Shown: one piece after another, positions 13,607 to 13,607 of the stretch
Layout: each line of letters begins with the position of its first letter
Numbering within the stretch: position 1 is the first letter of the stretch
Origin: Burkholderiales bacterium UBA2647
GTDB lineage: Bacteria > Pseudomonadota > Gammaproteobacteria > Burkholderiales > Burkholderiaceae_E
Length of the DNA: 13,607 bases
Assembly: GCA_002359635.1 (NCBI GenBank)
Contig: DENJ01000048.1
Span: 118,276-131,882 of the forward strand
Direction of reading: 5' to 3'
Notes under the pieces: generated by a model
Database searches by the model: none
The model's input: only the letters and a program-made list of their open reading frames with translations
What the model was told of the DNA's origin: nothing
Translations under genes and position numbers: made by a program

Positions 13607-13607
13607 G

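Noticed and set aside
1..13607. CRISPR array, insertion sequence, prophage or toxin-antitoxin pair
   Set aside because: No regularly spaced repeats, transposase or integrase motifs, terminal inverted repeats or small toxin-like pairs were found; nearly all DNA is covered by housekeeping or metabolic genes.

Overview
The window looks like ordinary chromosomal DNA of a betaproteobacterium, most likely Burkholderiales. The clearest indicators are an EarP/EF-P pair in which EF-P has Arg32 in its acceptor loop, a DUF3579 gene next to arginine genes, and a UPF0434/ycaR-kdsB-adk cluster. Base composition looks moderately GC-rich. The genus cannot be named from this sequence. No IS element, phage gene, CRISPR array, rRNA gene or complete tRNA gene was seen.

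Layout. Positions 3-752 (+) hold the 3' part of an ECF-type sigma factor whose reading frame runs off the left edge. An aldo/keto reductase (876-1916, +) follows; its 3' end overlaps the convergent argF by 38 bp. On the minus strand argD (4012-2825) and argF (2802-1879) form a two-gene arginine operon. A DUF3579 gene (4104-4472, +) is divergent from argD and convergent with efp. On the minus strand a KTSC-domain gene (6459-6178), earP (6120-5077) and efp (5043-4483) lie in series; EarP rhamnosylates EF-P. An amidase (6536-7882, +) is divergent from the KTSC gene and meets an SDR dehydrogenase tail to tail on a shared TTAA. The SDR (8643-7879, -) lies downstream of an HCCA-isomerase/kappa-GST-like gene (9319-8705, -). 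Then come a membrane H+-pyrophosphatase hppA (11576-9399, -), adk (12432-11779, -), kdsB (13391-12615, -) and a ycaR-like gene (13606-13388, -) at the right edge.

How the genes relate. Four modules are legible: arginine biosynthesis (argD, argF), EF-P maturation and relief of polyproline stalling (earP, efp), CMP-Kdo supply for lipopolysaccharide (kdsB with its usual small partner), and energy/phosphate metabolism (adk, hppA). The aldo/keto reductase, amidase, SDR and isomerase-like genes are accessory enzymes whose substrates cannot be read from sequence.

No clearly new multi-gene system was found. The items most worth a second look are non-coding: a 5' leader of adk with mutually exclusive hairpins, a short tRNA-like fold in the same 182-bp gap, a hairpin that covers the weak argD ribosome binding site, and a perfect stem-loop between adk and hppA. 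In the proteins, the long unstructured N-terminal extension of the sigma factor and the Ala/Pro tail of the pyrophosphatase stand out.
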